DNA of 64,000 bases from NCBI RefSeq assembly GCF_000384395.1, contig NZ_ARWE01000001.1, forward strand, positions 3,012,501-3,076,500, in the 5' to 3' direction. The notes beneath the pieces are model-generated. The model saw nothing but the letters and a program-made list of their open reading frames with translations. It searched no databases and was not told the origin of the DNA. Positions 1 through 8,391 of the stretch are shown piece by piece. Source of the DNA: Geopsychrobacter electrodiphilus DSM 16401. Its GTDB lineage: Bacteria; Desulfobacterota; Desulfuromonadia; Desulfuromonadales; Geopsychrobacteraceae. Position numbers and translations under genes: made by a program. Every line of letters starts with the position of its first letter. Position 1 is the first letter of the stretch.

Positions 1-180
1 AAGTCCGGTCGGCTACTGCCGATACCAATGAAATATAAAGCTTCAATATTGACAATCCAGCTAAAACTTCACCTGTTTGCACCGAACCAGAATCCCGCCA
101 CAGTATGAGCACCCTAATCCCCGCAGCCAGCTAAAATGAAAACCGACCCATTAGACCCATTGTCTTTTCAAATTTAACCT
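1..180. other. Left window edge, no gene assigned
   Basis: One + frame is open from base 1 to a TGA near 108 and could be the tail of a gene starting outside the window. The short peptide resembles nothing I recognise, so no call is made. Confidence 0.2.
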
Positions 181-189
181 GTTACGGCC

Positions 190-226
190 AAAAAAGCGCC
201 CCCGGAAAACCGGGGGCGCTTTTTTA
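190..226. terminator. Strong bidirectional intrinsic terminator
   Basis: A perfect 11-bp G+C-rich stem (AGCGCCCCCGG / CCGGGGGCGCT, 195-220) with an AAAA loop is flanked by A-runs on the left and T-runs on the right, so it works on both strands. It lies just past the stop of the cytochrome gene on the - strand and is its likely terminator. Confidence 0.9.
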
Positions 227-259
227 TGGCTGGGGAGAGATTCTCCCCCACCGCATTAC

Positions 260-2308
260 CTACATTGCACTAAGACTATGACATACGCCACAGGTGTTTA
301 TGTAAGGCACCGGCATCGGATTAGTTGACGAAGTAGCGTTTTTCAGAGGGACATCCAGACGATGCGAGCTGATGTCATTCTGATAGTAAGTCACACCAGA
401 GATGCCGCCGACTTTGCCGACCGTCTGACCAGCGCCAGACTTTGCCGTTTTGGTGAAGTGACAATCGATACACTTGGTACCTGCGCCCATCGAGGCGCCA
501 GTCTTGGCAGTCATGTGAGCAACCACATCGGCCTTGGCCGCGTGACAGCTGATACACAAGCTGTTATCCGAAGTGCCGTTCAGTTGGTGACGATCGGTTC
601 CCGGCGCGTGAATATCATGACAATCGGTGCAGGTCTTGAGCGCACTGCCATTGCGATATTTTACGGACTGAATGAAATCCGTGTACTGCTGATGGTGAGA
701 TTTTGAATGCAACCCGTCGGCCCACATGTCACTTGCCTTAGCATCATGACGATCGGTATTGTTGGCCAGATAAGAGGCCCGACTGCTGCCTGCGTGCAAC
801 ATCTCGTTATTTACATCCAACGGTTGGTCAGTATGGGTACCGAAGCTATTATTGCCCTCAGGCCGGCTATGACAACGGCCGCAGAGCATGGAAGCCCGTT
901 CAACCGGAAGATTTTGCGGGGTGACGATGGCGACGCCAAGACCGTTGGCGGCCTGATGGTCAGAACCCGGGCCGTGGCAGGATTCACAGCCGACGTTCAT
1001 CTCTTCGTTGACACCAGATATCGGGTTCAGAGTGCCGTTGACATCGGCAACGGCCGTGGCGCTGAATTCGCTGGTCGTCGAGTTTTGAACAACCTGATAG
1101 CCGTTGAAGTGACAGGATGCGCAGTTGATATCAAAACTCTTTGACGCTGCGGGCAGGTCCTTAAAAAGATTATTGGTTGCAACCGCAGTGTCGAAGGTCA
1201 TCCAGAAATCCAGATGATAATCACGAAAGATCTTACGGGTTCTGTCAGTCGCAGCATCATCACCCGACGCATTGTACTGTACCGGAAGGATATAGAGACT
1301 TTCACTGGCACCAAACGAAGACATGTAGCGCTGTTTGTAAACGCCGCCACCGTAGTTCATAAGAACTTCGCGGATCATCCCGCTTTTCGGATCGGCAGGG
1401 TTGATGACGTTGGTGAACTGCATTTTATATTTACTATCAACGCTGTCCTTGTAGACACGAACCGTCGCATAGATAGTTCCTGTCGCGGGGGCAGTCGTCT
1501 GCGTTTTAAATTTGTCGAATCCACGGGTGGTATCAGGGTCAGAGTACCAGATGGTCGTCCCGCCCGTAGTGGACGTACCTGCGGTAAACTTGTCCAGCCC
1601 CGCCATATAATTGTAAACCCCGGCAGTCGGACCGAACTCGGTCAGATCTTGAAGACCACTCGGAACCCCTGCCTGCATGATGCCGTGCTTGTGGGCGGTT
1701 TGCTTGATCGTGGCATAGGTCGAATGACAGCCCAGACAGGCGCTGGAACCGATATAGGTTGCCGTCGCGGAGGGGCTGGTCGAAATCTCAACGGTTGTCA
1801 CGTTATTGTCCAGAGATGCCCCTGTGACCAGGTTACGGCACAGGCTGCCGCCTGGCAGGTGAACCGAATCAGTCGTTGCAGGGGTAACGTAGATAAAATA
1901 CATATCCGCAGCACCAACGGGTAGCCCGGAAAGGAGTGCTTTGCCGGTGGCGTCGGTTGTGCCCGAAACGTAAGTTGTTACACCACTCCCAGCAGGGGTA
2001 AAGTTACCGTTGATCAAATCCTCAAGTGGCTCATCGACGTTCTGGGACGCTGCTGTATAGTTGCCATCTGTCCCCAAAGTAATTGGCTCAGCGGCAATAG
2101 CCGTAACGTCTGCCGCCGGGATGGCGTAGACTGTGGCCCCTACAACGGCGTCTCCTGCGGTATCTGTTACCTGAACCGTCGGCTCAATCGTGACCGCCGG
2201 CACGATCGGGTCGGATGAGCTGGAGCCGCAACCGGCCAGCATATACGTCGCCACTGTGGCCAACGCCAGATACGTTAAAATTCTCCACATTTTCCTTTGT
2301 TTCAGCAT
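260..2308 (-). CDS. Exported octahaem c-type cytochrome lipoprotein
   Basis: This is a 682-aa protein with a lipoprotein signal: basic N-terminus, hydrophobic stretch, then lipobox MLAGC with the lipidated Cys at about residue 27, followed by a Ser run. The next ~160 residues look like a carboxypeptidase-regulatory/Ig-like domain (GDAVVGATVYAIP). From about residue 190 there are eight CxxCH haem sites: CLGCH, CASCH, CESCH, CGRCH, CTDCH, CISCH, CIDCH and CGVCH. Known members of such families carry electrons in the periplasm or at the outer surface of metal-reducing bacteria; the partner and acceptor are not evident here. The start at 2308 is chosen because AGGAGG lies 4 nt upstream and the signal peptide follows directly; a longer in-frame start at 2392 has neither. 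It appears monocistronic, with a terminator immediately downstream. Confidence 0.9.
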   Translation of the reverse strand: MLKQRKMWRILTYLALATVATYMLAGCGSSSSDPIVPAVTIEPTVQVTDTAGDAVVGATVYAIPAADVTAIAAEPITLGTDGNYTAASQNVDEPLEDLINGNFTPAGSGVTTYVSGTTDATGKALLSGLPVGAADMYFIYVTPATTDSVHLPGGSLCRNLVTGASLDNNVTTVEISTSPSATATYIGSSACLGCHSTYATIKQTAHKHGIMQAGVPSGLQDLTEFGPTAGVYNYMAGLDKFTAGTSTTGGTTIWYSDPDTTRGFDKFKTQTTAPATGTIYATVRVYKDSVDSKYKMQFTNVINPADPKSGMIREVLMNYGGGVYKQRYMSSFGASESLYILPVQYNASGDDAATDRTRKIFRDYHLDFWMTFDTAVATNNLFKDLPAASKSFDINCASCHFNGYQVVQNSTTSEFSATAVADVNGTLNPISGVNEEMNVGCESCHGPGSDHQAANGLGVAIVTPQNLPVERASMLCGRCHSRPEGNNSFGTHTDQPLDVNNEMLHAGSSRASYLANNTDRHDAKASDMWADGLHSKSHHQQYTDFIQSVKYRNGSALKTCTDCHDIHAPGTDRHQLNGTSDNSLCISCHAAKADVVAHMTAKTGASMGAGTKCIDCHFTKTAKSGAGQTVGKVGGISGVTYYQNDISSHRLDVPLKNATSSTNPMPVPYINTCGVCHSLSAM

Positions 2309-2634
2309 GGAACCTCCTGATTCGTTGCGGGGTTGAAGCCTTCTTGGCCTGTTATTGCCTCTAAACATTATTGGTTCTAAAATTCTGTTCACTATCCACC
2401 CGCTCTTTAAACAAGTTCCAGATAAATTAAATAAAATCCAGCGGCGCGCTGTGAAGAAAACTTCACAACTCTTTTAAGGACAGCGGCAATGAGGCGATCG
2501 GAAGGATTACGCCATAAACAGGGAATCAGGGCTGGGACTCTGCCGGGATACATAAGAAAGGGGTCAAGAAAGGAAGTCTGCCGTTGGTATTTTCTGGCCG
2601 ACTATTGCAAGACCTAAGGGTAGGAAGAGGGAAT
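2309..2634. other. Intergenic region upstream of the cytochrome gene
   Basis: This 326-bp stretch must hold the cytochrome promoter and the end of the dus transcript, both on the - strand. The only structure I see is a small perfect hairpin, GTGAAG-AAAA-CTTCAC, at 2451-2466. It has no T-tract and could be an operator. No convincing promoter hexamers were found. Confidence 0.4.
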
Positions 2635-3597
2635 TTAAACGTCCTGCAACAGAAGGCGAAATTTATCCAGACTCTGCGCCCGCTTCATCTTCCCCAACAC
2701 CCGCTGGCGCGCCGGATCGGGGATGAAATTGAGCAGATCCTTGAGCTTCATCAACGCCTGGCGCTCGCCACAGAACTGTTCAAGATAGGCCGGAATGAGA
2801 GCGGCAATGTAACCCTGCAGCTGTCTGCTCCGCTCTTCAGCGGTCAGAGGTTCGAGCCGTTCTGCACGTAACCGGGTGAACAGAAAGGGATCGGCCAGCG
2901 CGCCACGACCCAGCATCAGGCCTGAGATCCCCGGGATCTGCAGCAGCTTCAGGCCGGTGGCGACATCGTTGATATCGCCGTTGGCGACAAGGGGCAGTGG
3001 GCACTTTGCCGCAACCTCAGCGGTCAGCTCGTGATCGGCGTGGCCGGTGTAACGCTGCTCGACGGTGCGCGGATGCAGAATCAGCCAGTCGACCCCGCAG
3101 TCTTCAAACACCGGCAGCAACTCGAAGATCTGACGCGGATCATCGTAGCCGGCGCGGCACTTAATAGAAAAATCTCCCTTGATCTGCGCACGCAGGCGTT
3201 GCAGCAGCGCCGCCAGCTTGAGCGGCTCACGAAGCAGCTCACCGCCGGTCGCGCCGCTCAGCATCCGGCCGTAGGGGCAACCGAGGTTCAGGTTAAGATG
3301 CCGGGCTCCGGCCATCTCCAGCCCCTCGGCCGCTTCACACAGCGGCTCTGCGCCGTGACCGATCATCTGCACCACCAGCGGGGTTTCCCCGCCGTGGCTG
3401 CTGACCTCGGCCAGATCACTGCGCGTCACGCGCTTGCGACTGCGGGTCTGCACCCGCACAAACTCGGTAAAAACCATATCGGGCGCGACCTGGTTGATAA
3501 ACCACTGGCGCAGCACGCGGTTAGTCAGCCCCTGCATCGGCGCCAGCATCAGGAGTGGCTTTTGGCTAAAGAGTTTTTTTGCGGCGTTTGGCTTCAT
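2635..3597 (-). CDS. dus: tRNA-dihydrouridine synthase (Dus family)
   Basis: This 320-aa TIM-barrel flavoenzyme is predicted to reduce uridine to dihydrouridine in tRNA using FMN and NADPH. Visible motifs are LAPMQGLTNR near the N-terminus, FTEFVRV, NLNLGCPYGRM with the family's catalytic Cys, the KCRAGYDD strand, the HPRTVEQRY segment, and GLMLGRGALADP, which binds the FMN phosphate. The length is normal for the family. The start at 3597 (MKPNAAKK) lies inside the 3' end of the upstream GGDEF gene and overlaps it by 32 bp, so translation is probably coupled. The N-terminal FTEFVRV region resembles DusC-like members, but the exact uridine target cannot be read from sequence. Confidence 0.9.
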   Translation of the reverse strand: MKPNAAKKLFSQKPLLMLAPMQGLTNRVLRQWFINQVAPDMVFTEFVRVQTRSRKRVTRSDLAEVSSHGGETPLVVQMIGHGAEPLCEAAEGLEMAGARHLNLNLGCPYGRMLSGATGGELLREPLKLAALLQRLRAQIKGDFSIKCRAGYDDPRQIFELLPVFEDCGVDWLILHPRTVEQRYTGHADHELTAEVAAKCPLPLVANGDINDVATGLKLLQIPGISGLMLGRGALADPFLFTRLRAERLEPLTAEERSRQLQGYIAALIPAYLEQFCGERQALMKLKDLLNFIPDPARQRVLGKMKRAQSLDKFRLLLQDV

Positions 3598-4558
3598 AGA
3601 GACGACTATCGGCAAGTTTAAGCAGGTCAGTGGGATGCGCTCTTTCGTTGGATGACGCGGTGCCATAACTGATGCGCGCTTCGAGGCTCTGCCCCTTGAA
3701 CTGCAGCGGGTGTTTAAGAAATTCGGTCTCCATCCGCCCCAGCAAGCCTTCGGCCGCGGCGCGATCGGTCTGCGGCAGCAGCAGCACAAATTCATCCCCC
3801 GCCAGGCGGGTGGTCAGATCGGTCTGGCGGCTCATCTTTTTCAGACCCTCGGCCAGATACTGCAACAGGGCGTCGCCGTAATCATGGCCGTGTGTATCAT
3901 TGACCAGCTTGAAGCGATCGAGATCGACAAAAGCGACGCTCATTTCACCGCCATAGCGTTTGATCCGCGCCAGTTCGGTGGTCAGAAAACGTTCCATGGC
4001 CCGCCGGTTGGGAAGTGAGGTCAAGGGATCATGGTAGGCCAGTTGGCGCAGCTGTTCGTGAGCAATCACGTTCGACAGGCCGAGGGACAGCTTGACCGCC
4101 AGACGTTCGAGATAGACCGGATTGTAGTTCGGGTTGAAGCGCTGCGGATCGGGATCCGCCTGATTGAGACTCCCGACCAGCTCGCCATCGAGATGCAGGG
4201 GGACCAGCGCCAGCGACTGAAAATGCTCACGCCGCGCCGCCGGCAGCAGCTTGAAATAAGGACTGAGATTTTCATTGACCACCAGCGGCCTCTCAGGCTG
4301 CGGCAGCAGCTCCTCAAAGCTTTCACGCCTGACCAAAGGCGCATCCGACTTGCCGCGCACAAAGCGCGCCGCGCCGGAATCTTCAATAAATGACAACCAG
4401 CAATGTGGTACCTTAAACAGCTCGGCAACCTGCCGCGGCAAGGCCCGGCAGAAGGTCTCAACATCGAGGATTTTGAGAATTTCGAGATCGAGCGCATAGA
4501 ACTTTTCGGCCAGTTCTTCATGCTCATGAAAGCGTTCGATGAGTGAAAGTTTGTGCAT
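3566..4558 (-). CDS. GAF-like sensor with diguanylate cyclase (GGDEF) domain
   Basis: A 330-aa cytoplasmic protein. Residues ~20-165 form a GAF-like sensory region. Residues ~175-328 form a GGDEF domain with HDPLTSLPNRRAM at its start, the metal-binding segment AFVDLDRFKLVND, and the active loop RLAGDEFVLLL. The signature is AGDEF, a variant found in many active cyclases that make cyclic di-GMP from two GTP. An RxxD-type inhibitory site is not obvious in the expected place. The start at 4558 is preceded by GAGGT at good spacing. Its 3' end overlaps dus, so the two are probably cotranscribed. No transmembrane segment is seen; the input signal is unknown. Confidence 0.9.
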   Translation of the reverse strand: MHKLSLIERFHEHEELAEKFYALDLEILKILDVETFCRALPRQVAELFKVPHCWLSFIEDSGAARFVRGKSDAPLVRRESFEELLPQPERPLVVNENLSPYFKLLPAARREHFQSLALVPLHLDGELVGSLNQADPDPQRFNPNYNPVYLERLAVKLSLGLSNVIAHEQLRQLAYHDPLTSLPNRRAMERFLTTELARIKRYGGEMSVAFVDLDRFKLVNDTHGHDYGDALLQYLAEGLKKMSRQTDLTTRLAGDEFVLLLPQTDRAAAEGLLGRMETEFLKHPLQFKGQSLEARISYGTASSNERAHPTDLLKLADSRLYEAKRRKKTL

Positions 4559-4713
4559 CAGTACCTCATGACTGAAATAAGCTGCAGAAGTACCACAGTC
4601 CAGCCCGAAAAACCATGCTTTGACACCCCACCACCAGGAAGAGAAAAATGTCCCGCTCCGACTGGTTTTGACGTATGATAAACGCCGTCCACCCCCCCCA
4701 GCGGGAGATCAGC

Positions 4714-7089
4714 ATGCGTCTTTTCAGTCGAATCATCTTCAGCAACCCGGTTCTCGGCCTGCTCCTCACGCTGGTGATTTTTGTCGCCTCGCAGGTCGGT
4801 TGTCCCCCGCTGCAGGTGCTGGATCAACAAATCTTTGACCAGCTGATTGCCCTGCGCAAGCCGGCCAACTCCGACAACCTGGTGATGGTCGCCATCGACC
4901 TCAAAAGCCGCCAGCAACTGGGCGATACCCCCTGGTCGCGTCACCAGCTGGCGAAACTGCTGAACGCCGTAGAGGAACAACACCCGGCCGCCATCGGCCT
5001 CATTTCCCCGCTGAGTTTCGCTTCAAGCGACCCGACGGCCGATCAGGAACTGATCGCGAACGCCCGCAATCTGGTCGTCAGAGTCGAGGACCTGCAGGGA
5101 ATTTCCGCCGGCAACACGCCTTATTTCAAAAGCCATTCACTGCCGCGCATCACCCAGTTGCCCACCGCGCGCGAACTGCTGCTCAATCAGCAGAATCCGC
5201 TCCGCCGCTACCTGTCGCAGCCACCCTCCCCGCTGCTGCTGCCGCCACTTCGAGGGTTACAGGATCGGGCTTTAGCCGGGCCACTTATTTTACACCCGGA
5301 TAAAGATGGCGTGCTACGACGTCTGCCGCTCCTCGTCCCCTGGCAAGATCGCCTGGTGCCGTCGCTGCCGTTGCAGCTGATTCTCATGACCACAGGCGAA
5401 CGACTGCAGGATCTCAGCTACGGCCCGCTCGAATTTCCGGGACGCCTCAGCCTCGGCAAGCTGCGCCTCGACCTCGGCCCGGGGTATCAACTGCTGCTTG
5501 ATCGGTCCGGCCGAGCGCCGGCCTTTCAGGCGATTTCGGCCAGCGATCTGCTACAGCAAAAAGTTCCGCCAAGGACCCTGCGCAACCGTATTGTCCTGAT
5601 CGGCGAAAGCGACGCTCAAGCACAACCGGCTGGAAGGCTCGGAGCGCTTGAAGCGGCAACTCTGGCGACTATCAGCCTGCTCAACGGCACGCCACTGCAT
5701 CAACCTGCCTGGGGCTGGTTGCTTGAGAGCCTGGTACTGCTCTACTTCGGGCTGTTCTGTTTTCTGCTCCTGCCCCGTCTTTCGACCCGCTTCGGGCTTT
5801 TAAGCCTGTTGTTTTTTCTGTTGACCTGGGTTATCGGCGCTGCCGCGACCCTGGTGATCAGCGGGCTCTGGCTACAGGTCGCCCCGGCCATAGTTCTCTC
5901 GCTGCTCGGTTTTCTGCTGGTGCACTACAAGAAGTTGCGACATAACCTGACAACCTCGGTCGCCGAGAGCGACAAAATGCTCGGGCGATCCTTTCAGGAA
6001 CAGGGGATGCTCGACCTGGCGCTGGACCGCTATCTGCGTTGCCCGCCCGGGTACAGGGGCATGAAAGAGCTGCTCTACAGCCTCGGCCTCGACTTCGAAC
6101 GCAAGCGGATGCCGCACAAGGCGCTGACGGTCTATCTGCACCTGCAGAAAGCCGGGAGTTTTCGCGATCTCAAGCAGCGCATCCGGCAACTCAGGGATAA
6201 CGTTCAGACCCTGGTTATGCCTGCCGCAAATGGCACCATGGTAATCAGCAAGTCGGGCGAAAAACCGATGCTCGGCCGCTACCGCATTGAAAAAGTGCTC
6301 GGACAGGGTGCCATGGGTACCGTCTATCAGGGGGTCGATCCCAAAATCAATCGTCAGGTCGCGATCAAGACACTGGCCTATGAACAAATCGATCCGACAG
6401 AACTCGACGACGTCAAGGAGCGCTTCTTTCGCGAAGCCGAGGCCGCCGGCCGCCTTAACCATCCGAATATCGTCACGGTTTACGATGTCGGCGAGGAGGC
6501 CGATCTGGCCTACATGGCGATGGAACTGCTGGACGGCACCGACTTAAGTCAGTACTGCAGTAAGAAAAATCGCCTCTCAGCACGCAAGATTCTGGAGCTC
6601 GGCGCGCAGATTGCCGGAGCGCTCGACTACGCCCATCACCACGATGTCGTACATCGCGACATCAAACCGGCCAATATTATGCTCGGCAAGAACGGTCAGG
6701 TGAAGGTCGCCGATTTCGGCGTGGCGCGCATGGTATCGAGTTCGAAAACCGAAACCGGCATCATCCTCGGCACCCCGAGCTACATGTCACCCGAGCAGGT
6801 TGCGGGGAAACGGGTCGACGGGCGCTCCGATCTTTTCTCTCTGGGAGTGGTCTTTTATGAACTGTTCAGCGGCGCAAAACCCTTTGTCGGGGAAAACCTC
6901 ACCGCCCTGATGTACAATATTTCCAACGCCAAATATCCTGACCTCCAGGATATCTGTCCCGACCTGCCGGACGACTGCTGCAGAATGGTCGACAAGTTGC
7001 TGAGCAAGTCGGCGAGCCGGCGCTACAAATCGGCTGATCTGCTCCAGCGTGAGCTCTTCGACCTGCTGGATACCATGGAGGGGAGATGA
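4714..7089 (+). CDS. CHASE2 sensor serine/threonine protein kinase
   Basis: A 791-aa membrane kinase. After one N-terminal membrane helix (~residues 8-28), residues ~30-320 match an extracytoplasmic CHASE2 sensor (VLDQQIFDQL near its start). Three close membrane helices follow (~330-415), then a helical linker. A Hanks-type kinase domain occupies ~518-785: glycine loop GQGAMGTVY, VAIK lysine, catalytic HRDIKPAN near residue 647, DFG metal site, activation-loop end GTPSYMSPEQ, and RSDLFSLGVV. All key residues are present, so it should be active. The start at 4714 has GGGAG upstream and begins right before the first helix; an ATG at 4675 lacks such a site. The stop overlaps the PP2C start by 4 bp (ATGA). 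The CHASE2 ligand is unknown. Confidence 0.92.
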   Translation: MRLFSRIIFSNPVLGLLLTLVIFVASQVGCPPLQVLDQQIFDQLIALRKPANSDNLVMVAIDLKSRQQLGDTPWSRHQLAKLLNAVEEQHPAAIGLISPLSFASSDPTADQELIANARNLVVRVEDLQGISAGNTPYFKSHSLPRITQLPTARELLLNQQNPLRRYLSQPPSPLLLPPLRGLQDRALAGPLILHPDKDGVLRRLPLLVPWQDRLVPSLPLQLILMTTGERLQDLSYGPLEFPGRLSLGKLRLDLGPGYQLLLDRSGRAPAFQAISASDLLQQKVPPRTLRNRIVLIGESDAQAQPAGRLGALEAATLATISLLNGTPLHQPAWGWLLESLVLLYFGLFCFLLLPRLSTRFGLLSLLFFLLTWVIGAAATLVISGLWLQVAPAIVLSLLGFLLVHYKKLRHNLTTSVAESDKMLGRSFQEQGMLDLALDRYLRCPPGYRGMKELLYSLGLDFERKRMPHKALTVYLHLQKAGSFRDLKQRIRQLRDNVQTLVMPAANGTMVISKSGEKPMLGRYRIEKVLGQGAMGTVYQGVDPKINRQVAIKTLAYEQIDPTELDDVKERFFREAEAAGRLNHPNIVTVYDVGEEADLAYMAMELLDGTDLSQYCSKKNRLSARKILELGAQIAGALDYAHHHDVVHRDIKPANIMLGKNGQVKVADFGVARMVSSSKTETGIILGTPSYMSPEQVAGKRVDGRSDLFSLGVVFYELFSGAKPFVGENLTALMYNISNAKYPDLQDICPDLPDDCCRMVDKLLSKSASRRYKSADLLQRELFDLLDTMEGR

Positions 7090-7811
7090 AACTGACCGCC
7101 TGCACCCTGACCGATGTCGGGCTGCGACGTACCAACAATGAAGATGCCGTCTTCGCCGATGCGGCCAACGGCCTGTTTGTCCTGGCCGACGGCATGGGTG
7201 GCCACGCCGCCGGCGAAGTGGCGAGCGCCATGGCGGTTGCAACCGTCTGCGACCAGTTCCCACCGCTCGCTCCACCCCCGGCGGACGCCACCGCCAGCCT
7301 GCAATCGGCCTTTCTCAACGCCAGCCGCAGCATTCGCCAGACCGCACTGCAGGATGAGTCCAAACGCGGTATGGGGACTACGCTTTCCGTTGTCTATATC
7401 GATGGCGAGACCGCTCAGATTGCCCATGTCGGCGACAGTCGCATCTATCGTCTGCGGGGTGCAGAGCTGAAGCAGCTGAGCATCGATCATTCTCTGGTGG
7501 CCGAACAGGTGCGGCTGGGGATCATCTCCATTGAGGAAGCGCGCAACTCGCAGATGCGTAACATTCTGCTGCAGGCCGTAGGGCTCGAGGAAAGCGTCGA
7601 GGTCTTCCTGGCGCGGCAGCTGTTACAAGCCGGAGATCTGTTGCTGCTCTGCAGTGACGGCCTCACCGACATGCTGGATGATACACAGATCCAGGCCCTG
7701 TTATGTCAAAAGCAGACACTCCAGAAAACCGCAGCACAGCTGGTTGAAGCGGCCAATCAGGCCGGTGGACGTGACAATATTTCGGTCATTGTGGTAAAAA
7801 TCGAGGAGTAG
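7086..7811 (+). CDS. PP2C-family serine/threonine phosphatase
   Basis: A 241-aa soluble phosphatase of the bacterial PPM/PP2C type. Metal-binding and fold motifs appear in order: GLRRTNNEDA, VLADGMGGHAAGE, GMGTTLSVVYI, AHVGDSRIYRLR, LLLCSDGLTDML and GRDNISVIVV, so all catalytic acidic residues are present. It overlaps the upstream kinase gene by ATGA, which implies coupled translation and roughly matched amounts. The natural inference is that it reverses phosphorylation by the CHASE2 kinase, or of its targets, in the way PknB/PstP pairs work. An FHA gene follows 37 bp downstream. Confidence 0.93.
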   Translation: MKLTACTLTDVGLRRTNNEDAVFADAANGLFVLADGMGGHAAGEVASAMAVATVCDQFPPLAPPPADATASLQSAFLNASRSIRQTALQDESKRGMGTTLSVVYIDGETAQIAHVGDSRIYRLRGAELKQLSIDHSLVAEQVRLGIISIEEARNSQMRNILLQAVGLEESVEVFLARQLLQAGDLLLLCSDGLTDMLDDTQIQALLCQKQTLQKTAAQLVEAANQAGGRDNISVIVVKIEE

Positions 7812-7848
7812 AACCAGAAGGATTCACATCGGAATCAGGAGAAAAACC

Positions 7849-8223
7849 ATGTTAAAAATCACCCTGCAACTCGGCGACAAACTGTTGGCCACCTATGAAA
7901 CTGACAACGATGACCTCAGCATTGGCCGCAGCGCCAGCAACGACATCAGGATCGACAACCTGGCGGTTTCCAGCCAACATGCCAAAATCCGCAAGGTGAT
8001 GAACACCTACCTGATCGAAGACCTCAAAAGCACCAACGGCACCTTCGTCAACGAAAAGCAGATCGACCGCTATGAACTGATCGACGGCGACCGGGTGACC
8101 ATCGGCAAGCACAGCCTGCTCTTCAGCATCTCCGGCGGTTCGAAGAAGCCCCCCTTCGACGCCGACAAAACCATGATCCTTGATACCGAGAAACAACGCG
8201 AGCTGCTGGATAAAAATCGCTGA
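7849..8223 (+). CDS. Single-domain FHA phosphothreonine-binding protein
   Basis: A 124-aa protein that is almost entirely one forkhead-associated domain (residues ~3-98): SIGRSASNDIRID, the SSQHAKI strand and STNGTFVNEKQI are the conserved pThr-contact segments. The short tail carries DADKTMILD, a TMxL-like Thr context that may be a kinase target (inference). FHA domains bind phosphothreonine, so it is a likely reader or substrate of the kinase two genes upstream. The AGGAG ribosome site is well placed, and a bidirectional terminator lies downstream at 8334-8374. Confidence 0.9.
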   Translation: MLKITLQLGDKLLATYETDNDDLSIGRSASNDIRIDNLAVSSQHAKIRKVMNTYLIEDLKSTNGTFVNEKQIDRYELIDGDRVTIGKHSLLFSISGGSKKPPFDADKTMILDTEKQRELLDKNR

Positions 8224-8333
8224 CAATCGCGAGCCTGACTCTCTTTTGAACAGATCCGATCCGCGTATCTAAAATGATGTTCCGAGCATCGAATCACTTA
8301 GATAAACCGAGATGCCGCTCTCAGACAGGACGT

Positions 8334-8374
8334 AAAAAGGCCCAACCAGTTTAGCTCTGGTCGGGCCTTTAAAT
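8334..8374. terminator. Bidirectional terminator between convergent genes
   Basis: The stem AAAGGCCCAACCAG / CTGGTCGGGCCTTT with a short loop is flanked by an A-run on one side and a T-run on the other. It sits between the FHA gene (+) and the hybrid kinase gene (-), so it can serve both. Confidence 0.85.
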
Positions 8375-8391
8375 CTGATCAGCGGATCTTT

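Noticed and set aside
362-1924. Long + strand open frames opposite the cytochrome gene
   Set aside because: They are antisense to a gene with eight haem motifs, signal peptide and ribosome site, and encode nothing recognisable.
3566-4558. Degenerate, inactive GGDEF domain
   Set aside because: AGDEF is a common active variant and the metal-binding Asp residues are present.
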